The notes under the pieces are model-generated. The model did not search any database. It was not told the DNA's origin and worked only from the letters and a program-made list of their open reading frames with translations. Shown one piece after another: positions 46,570 to 59,375 of a stretch of DNA of 64,000 nt. Location of the stretch: the NCBI GenBank assembly GCA_017607445.1, contig JAEVHH010000002.1:558001-622000 (forward strand), in the 5' to 3' direction. This DNA is from Histoplasma ohiense (Eukaryota; Ascomycota; Eurotiomycetes; Onygenales; Ajellomycetaceae). The stretch's first letter is position 1; each line of letters begins with the position of its first letter. A program made the position numbers and the translations under genes.

Positions 46570-48041
46570 AGCGAGATACCAAGCGCGACGTTAAGATCGG
46601 TAGGCAGTTAAATTGGCCTCAATTTCGATTTCAGGTGTTGTGGCACAGACAAGTAAAATGCTCTGATAATTTGCTAAAGAAAAAATAGTTTGAGACAGCA
46701 CATCTCCCAACGTCTACGACTATCCTAGAAAAGCACGTTTCAAAGAGAACAGCGATGGCGGGGTAGGAGTTTCGTCCGTTGTGGAAAGTTCTTCAGCCAG
46801 CGGCTTGGCTTAGGGGAATTAATCCCAAGGAAGAATTGGGCTGGAACGGCAGCAGCATGGGGTGAGAAACGGGCAGCAATAGTGAGCTTGGCCTAGGGTG
46901 GGAAACAGAGAGGAGCATCCTATGGGGTGAATTCGGCACGTCATGAAGTGGATAAACTGTGCACGTTAACAGCGTTTCCTTCCCTTCGCCGCCAGAGCCG
47001 GAGTTCTATCAAAGGGAAATTTCACAGAAACCCCTTCTTTCGGTTTTCTGAGGAAACACATATAGCCCCCAACCTGCTGATTTTATCAGAAATTTCCCTG
47101 TGGGGGCGCTCAAGCGTGTCCTCACGAAGTACAGCAAGGCATTGAGCAGTGGACAGCCATTAGGATGACTCCCTACATGTAAACGAAAAGTCCAGTCAGC
47201 TTGCAGGCGGACAGATGGCTATACTGGTGAGCGAGGCATGAAAAAAAGGCCTCTTAATGAGACATGGCGTTCGTCAGGCAATGAGTTCGCTCGTACTTGT
47301 CTTACCCAAACATACCAGATATCGGTCCGTCCCACAAAGCTAGCTTGCTCGACAAGGGAAAACTGCCATTAAGGTATGCGTAGGCAAAAAGCTAATTTCA
47401 GAATACCTGTGACCCCAGTGCGAATAATATGAAAGCCATTGAGGATGAACTCTGCTCTTCCCGCGACAGACCCTGGTGGGTTTCGAATTATTGGAGGGAC
47501 CCCTTGGAACCTTTGCAGATGTTATCCTATCAGCGACTGAATCAGTGCCCACCGAACAAGAGATCCACAAAGCAACAGGCATAGCGTGCTGAACATGCCC
47601 TCTCAACAGCGGATGGAAGACGAGATATAGGAAGTGAGTTGTCACATGACCCAAGCAGCAGGTGAGAATGATTTTACCGACTCAAAAACATTGATAATAT
47701 ATATTTTTCACAGGTTTGTGAATTGCCATTTTAGGATGCAGGGGCTAACATATTCCGAAAGAGAATGCTATCCAGAACCATGAGATCTAATGGATCCAAA
47801 GGTATAATACGCTGTGTCCAAACGCCGGGACCAGAGAATGACAAAAGAAAAAAAACCCCGAAAAAAAAAAATAGAAAAGAGATTGAACCTAGCACACTCC
47901 AGCTTCCAAAATTTATGCAGATAGTAAATATACATGCCAGAGTGGTCGCGCACAGGCACAAATTTCATTATGATGCTCACAAAAAGAATTGTAAAGAGGT
48001 TGCGGGTACATAGCAATCCGTTTCAATGCAGGTGTTTGAAA
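46570..48041. other. intergenic between PLC and DPAP-B (both minus strand)
   Basis: This should contain the PLC promoter and the 3' UTR of the dipeptidyl aminopeptidase gene. No coding frame of note; A-rich runs lie at 47840-47880. Nothing else was recognised. Confidence 0.55.
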
Positions 48042-50936
48042 TTATATAGACAGCCCAGCCCATGTGGCCGCGCGTCGAAATAGAGAATCGTTCGGTGTAG
48101 GATTATTGGTCTTCAGCCATTGACCATTGAAGGCGTTGACGAGCCAGTCAGCAAGGCCTATATGGAAGGAAATTCATTTAGTTAAAATACCCTAAAATAG
48201 AAAATTGCTACAATATACGACCATAAGAAAAAACTTACGAGTGTAAACCATTTTATGCGCATTATGGAAATTGATATTATGGTTAGAGTCTGGAAAGACG
48301 TGAACATCGTAGTTATCAACGTTGGCCAGGTCCAGTTTATCGAGCAGGGTCAGCGTGTTTTGGATGTGTACGTTATCATCAGCTGTTCCATGCATCACCA
48401 GGAAACGAACATTGTTTGCTAACGCGGTGGTGTTGGAAATAGCGGAACTGTCATAACCCTGCGGGTTGTGTTGAGGGGTGTGCATATAACGTTCGGCATA
48501 TATGGAATCTGAATAAATGTTAGCTTAAATAATGCCAAAAGGTATATATAAGGGCCAAGGCCGCATACCATAATACCGCCAATCAGTCACCGGTGCTACC
48601 GCCATTCCATACTGAAATGTTCTTCCCCCGTCCTCCTCGATCGTCTTCAGAGTCATAAAACCTCCGTAGCTCCAGCCCCATATAGCCATCCTAGACTCAT
48701 CAACATATGGCTTTGCCGCCCATTTTTTGGCAACTTCTATTTGGTCTCGAGCCTCATAATGCCCAAGCTTTCCTCGAACTATGCTGAGGGATTTCCGGCC
48801 AATATAACCGGTGCCTCGACCATCCACAGTCACAACAATATATCCCAGAGTAGAAGCAACATAGCTCTGGAAATCGACACGGAACTTTTTGTCAACGGTT
48901 TGTGACCCCGGCCCGCCATATAAATAGAAAAGAACAGGATATTTCTTCGTTGGGTCGAAATTTGGCGGACGTCGTTCCAACACGGGTAGCGAGAAACCGT
49001 CAATATTGATATACTGGAAAACTTTCGATTCCAGGGAAAAGAGACGAAGTTTTCTAGACAGGTGGTTATTCTGCTCTATAATTTCTTCAAACGGGTTTTC
49101 GTTGGCGGGAGTGCTAATAACCTTCTGCCACGGTACTTTGGGCCCCCGGAAATTTAACAAAGCGTATCCAGCGCCGTCTGAGAAAGAGACATCATAATAA
49201 CTGCTCTCCGACACATTCGTCACTGGCTGAAGTGAAGTACCATCAAATTTTACGCTATAGACATGTCGTTCCCACGGCTCATTGCCAGCAACAACGAAAT
49301 AAACCAGCCCTCTCTTCAGGTCTACACCTGATGGAGAATTCACGACCTCGGAGGGGCCTTTTGTGAGGATGAGAGGTTTAGGATTATCGAGAGGCGTAAA
49401 GTAGGCTAGCTGATCACGTCCTTCATGGATGACCGTATCTATGTAGCCATCCTCAGGCCGGCCATTACTCGGGTCCGCAGGAATAAACCGCGTAGATTGT
49501 GTCGGCTCCACCCAGCCGCCATCCAAAGCATTTATATCTTCTTTTCTGACGATTTTTCCAGTCCTCGATAACACATCGCTAGCGGAAATGATAAGAATAT
49601 CACTTTCTCGGTTAGTCTCTCTGACAAGAACCTTCCCATTCGAGGCCCACAGAACCTCAATGATAAGGCGATTGTCATCGGGAAATCTATCCGCGACGTC
49701 CACTGAGAAGATTTCGCCCTTCCTAACATCATAGAATTGGAGATCCACGATGGGATTCGGTGCGCCAGCTTTGGGGTATTTAATTTCCCGCACTTCGGGA
49801 TAATTCTCTTCACCAAGATTGGGGTCCTCCCCACTCGGTCGGGACACGAAATACTGTACAGGGTACTCAGGCACTGCGGACTCATTGGTCCGAAGGAATG
49901 CAATATAGTTGCCATCATGTGCCCACCAAGTCGCGCTGTTGCCTGAAAATACCTCCTCCTCATAAACCCAATCCGGCACTCCATAAAACAAGTCAACACC
50001 GCCATCAGAAGTGATCGTCGTAACTTCCTTTGAACTTAGTTTTCTAAGAAACATGTTATTATCTCTTGTGAACACAACAGCATCTGATTGGGGAGACCAA
50101 GAAGCAAGTTGGATCCTCTGATCTTGAGCAGCGGGGTCGAGCGGCTGTCCCGTTTGAGTATCCACATCAAACAGCCAATACTTCCCAGTAAACGAATGGC
50201 GCCAGTTCTGTTTTTTCTCGGATAGCACCAGAACCGTCTTCAAATCCGGGCTCGGCCAAACCTGAGAGCAGATGACGGTTTCTCCTCCCACTGTAAAAGT
50301 ATTCTTCTGCATCAAAACAATAGAGCCTTTGGAAGACTTCGCATTCTTGCGACTGACAATGTCTTCCACGCGCAAGTACCCAGTAGATCCGGGGCCATCC
50401 TTCTCAAGAAGCAACCCATCCTCGCCATTCGGACCTGGGAACCACGATATAAAGTGGTGACGCGGCATCCATTCTTCCCCAAGCACGTCGTCCAACGTTA
50501 TCCTATCCCCTCGAAGCCCTCCACTTGATATGTTATCCTCTGACGAGATGGGCGTTTGGTATGTGTCGTGGCTCCTGAATATAAAAAGGACGAAGGCAAG
50601 AGACCATCCACCCAGAGAGAGGAACAGAAGTGTCCATAACGCTATCTTAACACTTTTGTGCATCGGCTTCCCTCCGGACGGGATATAGTCCGCATCCTCG
50701 ACGTCATACCCAACGTCGTCGTCCCAGTACCGATCGTCGTCATCGTCACGGGGCCCTTTCTCGCCTAGCGCCGCATCTTGCGTCGAATTATTGATTCTGT
50801 CAATGACAGCGAGAGACAGCGAAGCGGTGGAGGACGAGTAATCGAAAGAGTCTATTGAGTTACGGAATTCCGTACTCCCTCGAGTTAGCGGCACCCTTTC
50901 CTCACCATCCCTGCTGTGTCCTTTCTCCGTAGCCAT
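48042..50936 (-). CDS. dapB: vacuolar dipeptidyl aminopeptidase B (type II membrane S9B peptidase)
   Basis: DPAP-B removes X-Pro and X-Ala dipeptides and sits in the vacuolar membrane. Three exons (48569-50936, 48239-48508, 48042-48157) give 917 residues. I start at [20 protein letters not shown] because that is the usual fungal DapB opening; an in-frame ATG 12 codons upstream (50972) is possible. A polar, acidic cytosolic tail ([18 protein letters not shown]) leads to one membrane helix at about 95-120 ([20 protein letters not shown]), then the DPP-IV propeller (WVYEEEVF with the N-terminus-binding Glu pair). The alpha/beta hydrolase has Ser756 in GWSYGG, Asp833 in TADDNV and His866 in PDSNHNI. 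The triad is complete. Length agrees with family norms. Confidence 0.95.
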
Positions 50937-51700
50937 TGCAGTGGCCAATCTCAGAGAAGGATTAATTTCCAATTCAGCTGCAGCATATCACCGAATGAAT
51001 AGGGTGGACAGCACGGTGGATGATATCCAGATGACTCTATGGCAGGGTCAATGGAGAGAAGTGAACAGAGTAAGGAGACAAAGATAAGCCACTGAGGCCT
51101 GTGCCAATGCGGAAAGGTCAGAGTTCCCAATGAGATGCGAGTTTAGCTCATAAGCGCCAAGTGCGGTTAGTTAGTGTGCATAGGCCTTATTTTAACCCAG
51201 CAGTTACGATTAACTAACTACATATGAAGGACGGAAGGTCGGTTACGATAACTAGCTAACTAAATGTTGTGTTGATTGAATATTTAGACAGAGAATCGAT
51301 TGCTCAAAGGTCAAATATTTTGTAATTTAGATATTCGCCGCTTTTTCATAGCCTCATCTCGCAACCACCTATCACTTTTTACTTCCACGCTACTAGCGTT
51401 CATAGGAATATGGTACAATGAGCAGCCTATATGGCTTGCCAGGCAACGCAGATGAGCAAGAATTTTAAGTAAAAAAACATACACTTAGATAAAGTATTCA
51501 CAGAAAACACGGTAGAAAAGGGAAGTAGAGGTAAATGGAGGAAAAACTCGCGACGCAGAAGAACTCAAGAGAAACCAAATTAAAAAAAGATTGGTCACAT
51601 AATGGAACATATAGGAGATAAGACCTCCCGTGTATTATTTTCCCCGGTACACCATAGGTGATCCCGAGCCATACAAACTTCAGTCTCACAGAAAATACAT
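50937..51700. other. intergenic: DPAP-B upstream region and SDH1 3' side
   Basis: Contains several TTAGTTAG / CTAACTAA motifs (near 51168, 51211 and 51248), also seen elsewhere in non-coding DNA of this window. No gene seen. Confidence 0.55.
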
Positions 51701-53952
51701 CTAATACGTCCGCTTGAATGGCGGCACAGGCTTGCACTCATTCGCGTCGAGCGTATTGGGATTTACCGCACGGTACGTAAGGTCGACCTTGCCATGAGGC
51801 TGCTTTTGGTAGGTCAATGTGTGTTTCATCCAGTTCTCGTCATCACGGTCTGGGTAGTCCTCGCGGGCATGTGCACCACGGGATTCCTTGCGGTTGGCAG
51901 CGGCAATAGCAGTTTGCGTACTATAGTCCATTAGCAAACAAAACCCATTTATAAATTAAAAAAATGAAAAATTGGTGTAGGATACATTGGAGAGGGGAAC
52001 TTACGCGCAAGTCAGCAAGTTTCTCAGTTCGAGAGTCTCAACGAGATCGGAATTCCAAATCATGCTGCGGTCCTTGGTTCCCACATCATCAAACATCTGA
52101 TCAACCTCCTTAATTTTGCGGACACCCTCATCCAAACTTTCTTGCGTTCTGAAAACGCTAACATCAGTTTGCATAGTCTTTTGCATAGCATTTCTAATGT
52201 CAAATGTCGATTTAGATCCCTCTGCAGTTCTGACCTTGTCAAGAACGCTAATCGATTCAGCTCCAGCATCCGCACTAATCTCCTTATGTGGTCGACCAGG
52301 CGATGACTTATCACGAATGGTGTGGGAGACTGCCCGGCCGAATACAATGAGATCAAGCAGCGAGTTTGCACCAAGTCTGTTGGCACCATGGACAGAAACA
52401 CAAGCGGCTTCGCCACAAGCATACAGGCCCGGAACTACCTTATCTTGACCCTTCTCATCTAACGTGAGAACCTCGCCGGTATAGCGAGTTGGGATACCGC
52501 CCATGTTATAGTGAACAGTTGGGAGAACGGGAATAGGTTGCTTGGTAACGTCAACGCCGGCAAAAATGGATGCGGTTTCTGAGATACCAGGCAATCGCTC
52601 ATGGAGGATTTCAGCAGGAAGATGGCTGAGTTGCAGGTATATATGGTCCTTTTCAGGGCCAACGCCACGCCCCTCGCGGATCTCGAGAGTCATCGATCGC
52701 GAAACAACGTCTCGACTAGCCAGATCTTTGGCAGTTGGAGCATATCGTTCCATAAATCTCTCACCCTCAGAGTTCAGCAAATAGCCACCTTCGCCTCGAG
52801 AACCTTCTGTGATAAGACAACCCGCACCATAGATACCCGTGGGATGGAATTGAACAAATTCCAGATCCTGGTTGGGCAGGCCAGCACGGGCAACCATGGC
52901 CATACCATCACCAGTACAAGTGTGGGCGGATGTGCAGCTGAAGTAAGCACGGCCGTATCCTCCTGTTGCAAGAACGGTGTTGTGTGCGCGGAAGCGATGG
53001 ATAGTGCCATCTTCTTGATTATAGGCAATTATGCCTTTGCATTCACCATCCTCCATGAGAAGATCCAATGCGAAATATTCGATGAAATAGTTGGTGTTGT
53101 GTCGGAGTGATTGGCCGTAAAGAGTGTGAAGAAGAGCGTGTCCGGTTCTGTCAGCAGCAGCACAGCATCGGTAAGCTTGGCCTCCCTTGCCGTACTTCTG
53201 AGACTGTCCACCGAAAGCACGCTGATAGATTTTACCATCCTCTGTTCTCGAAAATGGACATCCATATCCTTCAAGTTCAATGATACTTTGAGGTGCCTCT
53301 CTTGTCATGTAATGGATAGCATCCTGGTCACCCAGCCAATCGGATCCCTTGACGGTATCGTACATGTGCCATCTCCAGTCATCCTCGTGCATACTAGATT
53401 CTCAAAATCAGCGCACACCTTCGTATTGCTTCAAATAGATGCCACGGAATTGCGAAAACGTACTTTCCAAGGGCAGCATTAATACCTCCCTGAGCTGCTA
53501 CCGTGTGGCTTCGTGTAGGAAATAGTTTTGAAACACAAGCTGTGTTGAATCCTGCCTCCGCAAGACCGAAGGCAGCCCGGAGACCAGCACCACCAGCTCC
53601 AACAACGACGGCATCATATTCGTGGTCCTATAAATCGTCAGAACATTTTCATTTCGGAGATTATAAGATAATTCGAGACGGCGGGGAGACCACGTACGAT
53701 TACGGGATAATTTTTCGAGACGAACGGAGGGGCTTCTTTCGCCCGGAGAGGTTGATTCGCGAATATCCTGGCTTTTGCGGGTCAATTGGCAACGCTTCCA
53801 ATGTTGGCAAGGGGTCCATGGCATACCTGTGGGACGTGAAGAAGAAAATAGACGTCTTTGATCCTTAAATGCGTTGGAAAACTATAGAGAAAACACTTGT
53901 CAGTTCGTACAAGGGCTTGGGTGCTGAGGGCGAGGGGAATCGTAGGTGCCAT
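51701..53952 (-). CDS. SDH1: succinate dehydrogenase flavoprotein subunit, mitochondrial
   Basis: Catalytic subunit of complex II: oxidises succinate to fumarate and passes electrons through FAD. Six exons (53911-53952, 53827-53881, 53698-53771, 53464-53627, 52005-53393, 51701-51920) give 647 residues. The first three tiny exons encode the mitochondrial leader, including FKDQRRLFSSSRPTARIFAN with an Arg-rich cleavage zone. The mature part opens with VIDHEYDAVVVGAGGAGLRA (FAD Rossmann motif). The FAD-attachment His is in RSHTVAAQGGINAALGN. Active-site features include GEAACVSVHGANRLGANSLL, and the C-terminal region has the expected ANRKESRGAHAREDYPDRDD and WMKHTL. Length fits the family. I settled the acceptor of exon 3 (AAAAG at 53772-53776) by frame continuity, because the cleaner CCAG nearby gives the wrong frame. 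Confidence 0.94.
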
Positions 53953-54402
53953 ACCCTCGTCGCGGAAGCCAGGCTCCGCAATCCGGAAAAGCTCATGATG
54001 CCTCAAGTCTAACACAGAACACTGGGAGATCCAATTAAGTCAAAGCACTAACTGGAGGCGTTGTTGAGACGGGACATCTAAAACTGAGTTTGATCTTTGG
54101 ACAAGGAAGTTAGTAAAGAGTGGTGGTTACAGGACCGTTACATAAGCTGGTCTTTGCCTGGTTCCGAGGCAGAGGTCCCACCAGCAGCCAATCACAAAGG
54201 ATGTAGAGGTAATCTTTCCGTTCACGTGATGGTTCAAACAAGAATGATGTATTATTATCATGTATATTACATTTATAGGTGTATATATTCCATTTCTCTA
54301 ACAAAAATAAGAATCTAAACACAGTGCTTCCAGGAACTGGGATTATTGTAAGCCTTGTTCCGCCATCGTACAATGCAATATCTCCTGCAGTATGCTGATG
54401 TT
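53953..54402. other. intergenic between SDH1 and RPT1
   Basis: Both genes read leftwards, so this 450-bp stretch holds the SDH1 promoter and the RPT1 3' UTR. It is AT-rich around 54240-54310. No further feature seen. Confidence 0.6.
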
Positions 54403-55909
54403 TTAGTTGTACTGCATGTATGTTGCAGTCGAGTTGAACTTCAGGTTCCCCTTTATCACCTTATCAACTGCAGCCAGAAAATCTTTCTCCGTTGCGACCT
54501 TTCGCCGGGCTCGGATGGCGAACATTCCCGCTTCGGTTGCCACGCTTCGAAGCTCTGCCCCAGTCGAGTTCGGGCAGAGCCGAGAAATAAGTTCCCATCT
54601 GATATCTCGTTCCATCGACATACTTCTGGCATGAATGCGCAGAATGTTAGCCCGCCCTTCCAAGTCTGGTAAAGAAAACTCGATCTTCCTGTCAATGCGT
54701 CCCGGTCTCATCAGCGCTGGATCAAGAGTGGATGGTCTGTTGGTAGCAAACATGACTTTGATGTTTCCTCGAGAATCAAACCCGTCCAATTGGGTGATCA
54801 GTTCCAACATAGTCCTTTGTACCTCGTTGTCCCCTCCGGCACCATCATCAAAACGCGCCCCTCCGATTGCATCAATCTCGTCGAAGAAAATGATGCACGC
54901 CTTCTTTGTCCTAGCCATCTCAAAGAGTTCACGCACCATTCGTGCTCCCTCTCCAACGTATTTCTGCACCAGCTCACTGCCAATAACCCGAATGAAAGTG
55001 GCATCCGTTCGGTTGGCCACAGCTCGAGCACACAGTGTCTTTCCTGTTCCAGGTGGACCATAGAGCAAAGCTCCCTTTGGTGGGTCGATTCCTAGACTGA
55101 CGAATCGTTCTGGTGACAGCAGTGGCATTTCGACAACTTCTCGAAGCTTTTCAATTTGTTCCTTACATCCTCCAACGTCTCCATAGGTCACATCAGGTTT
55201 GTCTTCAACTGTCATCATCGTAACGCTTGGGTCAATCTTAGGAGGTAAAGGGAGAAGAATCTGGTATTTATTTCGGTCCACCCTAAGTATATATCATCAG
55301 CTCGCAGTCCACCGATTGTAGTCAGATGGATAGAGAATCTTACCCAACACGCATGCCCTCTTCAATATCCGTAGGGCTGATTCGCTCCCCAAGGTTCACA
55401 ACGAACTTGGCTATCTGTTTAACGTTGATGACATATTTACTTTTTTCCGGATCCTTCTCATCTTGTATAATTTTCGTACAGCGTGCGACTTGTAGTGGCT
55501 GTTCTTCTTGCATTCGTTGTCTATCTGCTGCAACATCCCACAGATGCGGTGGCGCAAGCCCGGTGTCGGATTCCTGAGAATGGTGAGTTTCATCATCACC
55601 CCAATACTAAATGTATAATAGAACCCATATACCTTTACTCCGATCTTATCGTTGACGCTTGTTTGCTTCTCCTTGATTTGTTTTTCGAGCTTTTTCAACG
55701 CAGCCGCGTATGGGGCTGCGCCATAGGTCTTGAGGACTTGGATGTCCCTACGGGATAGATTAGTCCAAGAATTCCAGAGTTGGCACAGAATGAACGATGA
55801 GATACACGACGTACTCATCTGTTAGCGGTGTAATCTTCTTCTCTGGCTCTTCATCATCTGCAAAGTTCTTCTTGTACTTCTCCCAGTTCTGGCCCGTGGC
55901 GCTGGGCAT
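54403..55909 (-). CDS. RPT1: 26S proteasome regulatory ATPase subunit Rpt1
   Basis: One of six AAA ATPases in the base of the 19S cap; it unfolds substrates for the 20S core. Four exons (55815-55909, 55633-55747, 55344-55573, 54403-55282) give 439 residues. The N-terminus MPSATGQNWEKYKKNFADDE leads to a coiled coil (YAAALKKLEKQIKEKQ), then the OB domain (VARCTKIIQDEKDPEKSKYV). The AAA module has GDVGGCKEQIEKLREVVEMP, Walker A GPPGTGKT, Walker B CIIFFDEIDAIG and the SRH ending in RPGRIDRKIEFSLPD. The tail ATYMQYN matches yeast Rpt1, which identifies this subunit among the six. It is divergent from CCT4 with 349 bp between the start codons. Confidence 0.96.
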
Positions 55910-56258
55910 GCTGGCGGGATGGCAAGAAGGGTGGTGAGAGATAGGATCAAGGTCGACGGTCTTGAAGCAACCACTAAGTAAATGTATTATGAACTATTCT
56001 TTCCTAGGTAGCACGGCGAGTTTGGTGTGGACAGTGATGCGTATGGTTGTGTGTTGTGATGTTGGTTGGTAACTTAGCTTCAGGAAACTCAGATGGTTAT
56101 GTAAGGTTGGCTGGAGCTTGTCACCGCACTAGCGTCAATGATCGCCAAGCATCACTTTTGAAATTCCAAGAGTCTGTAGTTTTTGGACAACTCCCAACGA
56201 CCCCTCCATTAACCGCATTATCTCGTTGTATAGCGCGTCATCTATATAGACATCTAAG
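55910..56258. promoter_or_regulatory. shared divergent promoter region of RPT1 and CCT4
   Basis: Only 349 bp separate the two ATGs, so the promoters must be shared or abutting. Two heat-shock-element-like pieces are visible: TTCAGGAA at 56079-56086 (TTC-nn-GAA) and GAAATTC at 56160-56166 (one-base spacing, so imperfect). I did not find a proteasome element (GGTGGCAAA). Function is inferred from position. Confidence 0.45.
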
Positions 56259-58264
56259 ATGGCGTCTACTATTAGCGCCTCTGGCAATGTCGGGAACAAC
56301 AGCTTCAAGGTTTGGGCCTCACAATATCTGCCTTTCCCTCCCAATATTTACTCACTGGGTATAATAGGACAAAGAGAAACCCATGGCCGTGCGGGCCGGC
56401 AATATCATGGCAGCTAGAGGTATGTATAACTTATGGCTTATTCGCAATTACTTGCTAAATGTTCTCATAGCTGTTGCCGATGCTATAAGGACGGTATTGC
56501 GCCCTTAAACACCCACTCTCAACATAGAACATGGGGCTGACCGAGAAGCAGTCATTGGGTCCAAGAGGGATGGACAAGATGGTAAATTTTAATCACAACA
56601 TGGTGAATATGATAAGGAACTACTAGGCTGATTTGTAGTAGATTCAAACTGGGAAAGGCGAAACCATAATTGTGCGCTCTACGACCTCCCCACTATTATT
56701 TATAGGTATCTAACCCGAGCCATAGACGAACGATGGAAACACCATGTTAAAAGACATGGCTGTTATGCACCCAGCTGCAAAAATGTTGGTGGACCTTAGT
56801 GCTGCGCAGGATGTGGAAGCTGGTGATGGAACTACGTCTGTCGTTGTTATTGCAGGAAGCCTATTGGGAGCCGCGGATCGATTGTTGGCGAAAGGTGAGA
56901 TGGGATTCTTCCCTTGTTCATTCACATTCATCCTTATCAGCCGCTGATATCTTTAGCAGGAATACACCCAACTACTATCTCGGAATCTTTCCAGAGAGCC
57001 GCCGCCGCCGCAGTTCAGATTCTTCACGACATGTCCCAGCCTATTTCCCTTTCAGATCGAGCAACACTTCTTCAAGCCGCTTCAACGTCGTTGTCCTCGA
57101 AAATCGTCTCCCAATATTCAAACCTGCTCGGGCCCATCGCCGTTGACTCCGTGCTAAAAACTATAGATCCTAAAACAGCAGACAACGTTGACCTTCGAAA
57201 TATCCGTATAGTGAAGAAAGTTGGAGGCACAATTGAAGACAGCGAAATGGTAGATGGTTTGATCCTGAATCAAGGGGTCCTGAAAAGCGCTGGCGGCCCC
57301 GTCAGAGTTGAGAAGGCTCGAATTGCATTAATTCAATTTCAACTAAGCCCTCCTAAACCAGATGTACGTCCGTATCATTTTCCAGCTCATTATTGAATGC
57401 TGACCATGATCCCAGATGGAAAATCAAATCGTAGTAAATGACTATCGACAGATGGACAAGATCATTAAGGAAGAGCGCATGTATCTTCTAAATATGGTGA
57501 AGAAGATTGCCAAAACCAAGTGCAATGTGCTTTTGATTCAAAAATCCATCCTCCGCGATGCCGTTAACGACATCTCTCTCTACTTCCTCTCTCGCGTAAA
57601 GATCATGGCTGTAAAGGACATTGAACGTGATGAAGTAGAATTTCTCTGCAAAAGCTTAGGCTGCAAACCCATTGCCAACATCGACTCATTTACGGAAGAC
57701 AAACTCGGAACCGCAGACTTAATCGAGGAGGTTCAATCTGCTGGATCCCGCTACACCAAGGTGACTGGCATCAAATCAGCAGCTGCAAACCAGACAGTTT
57801 CAATTGTGGCCCGCGGTGCAAATAGCCTAGTCCTCGACGAAGTGGAGCGATCCCTCCACGATGCCCTCTGTGTGATCCGATGCCTCGTTAAGAAACGTGG
57901 CCTCATTGCCGGCGGCGGTGCACCGGAGATCGAAGTCTCACAAGCCTTAGCGAAACAATCTCGGGCTCTCACAGGCACGGAAGCGATATGCTGGAAAGCT
58001 TTCGCCGATGCAATGGAGGTTATCCCTACAACCCTCGCAGAGAATGCCGGATTGAATGGCATAAAGGTCGTTACCGACCTCCGTCACCGACACGCCATGG
58101 GAGAGAAGAATGCCGGAGTGAGCATCCGAAGTGGAGGGGTTAAGGACAATATTGCGGACGAGAAGGTGCTGCAGCCGCTGCTCGTGAGCACGAGTGCGAT
58201 CGAGCTTGCAGCTGAAACAGTGAAGCTGATCCTACGAATTGATGATATTGCGCTCTCTAGGTAA
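56259..58264 (+). CDS. CCT4: T-complex protein 1 subunit delta (CCT4)
   Basis: Subunit of the cytosolic TRiC/CCT chaperonin, which folds actin, tubulin and other proteins. Eight exons (56259-56309, 56368-56419, 56471-56493, 56552-56581, 56642-56671, 56726-56894, 56960-57363, 57416-58264) give 535 residues, the usual size. Five small exons, down to 23 nt, encode the first 61 residues, and the joined text is a perfect chaperonin opening: RAGNIMAARAVADAIRTSLG, PRGMDKMIQTGKGETIITND. ATP-site motifs GDGTTSVVVIAGSLLG and GGGAPEIE are present. The delta-type RSLHDALCVIRCLVKKR and ITNDGNTMLKDMAVMHPAAK support CCT4. The first donor (GTTTGG) is non-standard but needed for the join. The gene is divergent from RPT1. 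Confidence 0.95.
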
Positions 58265-59375
58265 AAGGCGAAACGCATATTGATTGGTCAGGTGAATGTT
58301 TTCCGGCCTGTTTTGGAGGGAAATATGGGATACTTAGAGAAAATGTCCAATGACAACGTATAATTGGAAAAAGAGTTGAAAGGCTGTGTTTAATTATCTG
58401 ATTCATAGAATACAAAATGCTTGAACCCTTTTCCCCTTGTGGTAATTTTACTCAGAACTCTCATCCAATATCAAACTTTTCTCTGTTGCTCAACATAGCA
58501 TACTACTATTGTTCTACCAAGTTTTCTCGACCACACTGATAAATGCATGAATGAATCCTCGCTGACCGTATCCCCAATTAAGAAGTCATGAAAATCCGCC
58601 CCTCGTCCGAGCGAAAACTGTCAATACAGGAGTCCACCCGAAACACTTTCGTTTGTTGAAGTAAGAACTTATAAGATAACTCATTCCAGCGGCCCATACG
58701 CAAGCAGAATGTATCCTCGTGCACCTTTTTCTCCTTTCCCCAGACCAATAAAATGTTGAAATGAATCCATTGCCTCTCTTCTTGTCTTTCATGAACATCT
58801 TTTTAGTCGAGATATTCTTGCACATACATATGCATAATCACGCTCCGCGAAAAAAAAAAAATAAAAAAAGGAGAAGAGAAGAAAAAAAGAAACAAAGAGC
58901 AATTCGCGATATATCGTCTAAATAAAGCAAGGGAACCAAGGAGCTCTGTTGCTGTCTGGTGTTTTTCGCGCCAAGCAATCCGAGCAAAGGGATTGCCAAA
59001 ATTCAGGGGTTACTAAAAGCGGACAAAAGGTCATACATGAGTTGCAACAGCGTACATAGTAATCGTTCCGAACAAAAAGACAAAATGCCATTCTCAAGTG
59101 CTTTAGGATTCATTCCTCTCCCCCCCCGCCCCCCCTCTCCTCCAGTTTCCCCAAGAAACCCCCAGAGAGATACAACGTTGGACGGAAGACATCAGCAAAA
59201 AGGAATGAAAACGGCAAGTCATTGTCATCGTCATGCAGAATAGGCCAAAGTAGAAAGAAACGGCCACATCGTCCACACATAATATGGGAAAATAGGGGGA
59301 AGTAGGGGGAAAAAAGAGAAAGGAGAAAAGTCGGTGGTCGAATGGTATGATCAAGGAGCAATTCATGACTAACAG
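58265..59375. other. intergenic between convergent CCT4 and BTB genes
   Basis: Presumed 3' UTRs of CCT4 (plus) and the BTB gene (minus). Poly-A-rich tracts lie at 58850-58900 and a C-rich run at 59115-59140. No gene recognised. Confidence 0.6.

Noticed and set aside
53498..53824. 108-codon minus-strand frame over the SDH1 leader region
   Set aside because: It is in a different frame from the SDH1 leader; the spliced frame joining RLFSSSRPT to VIDHEYDAV explains the region better.
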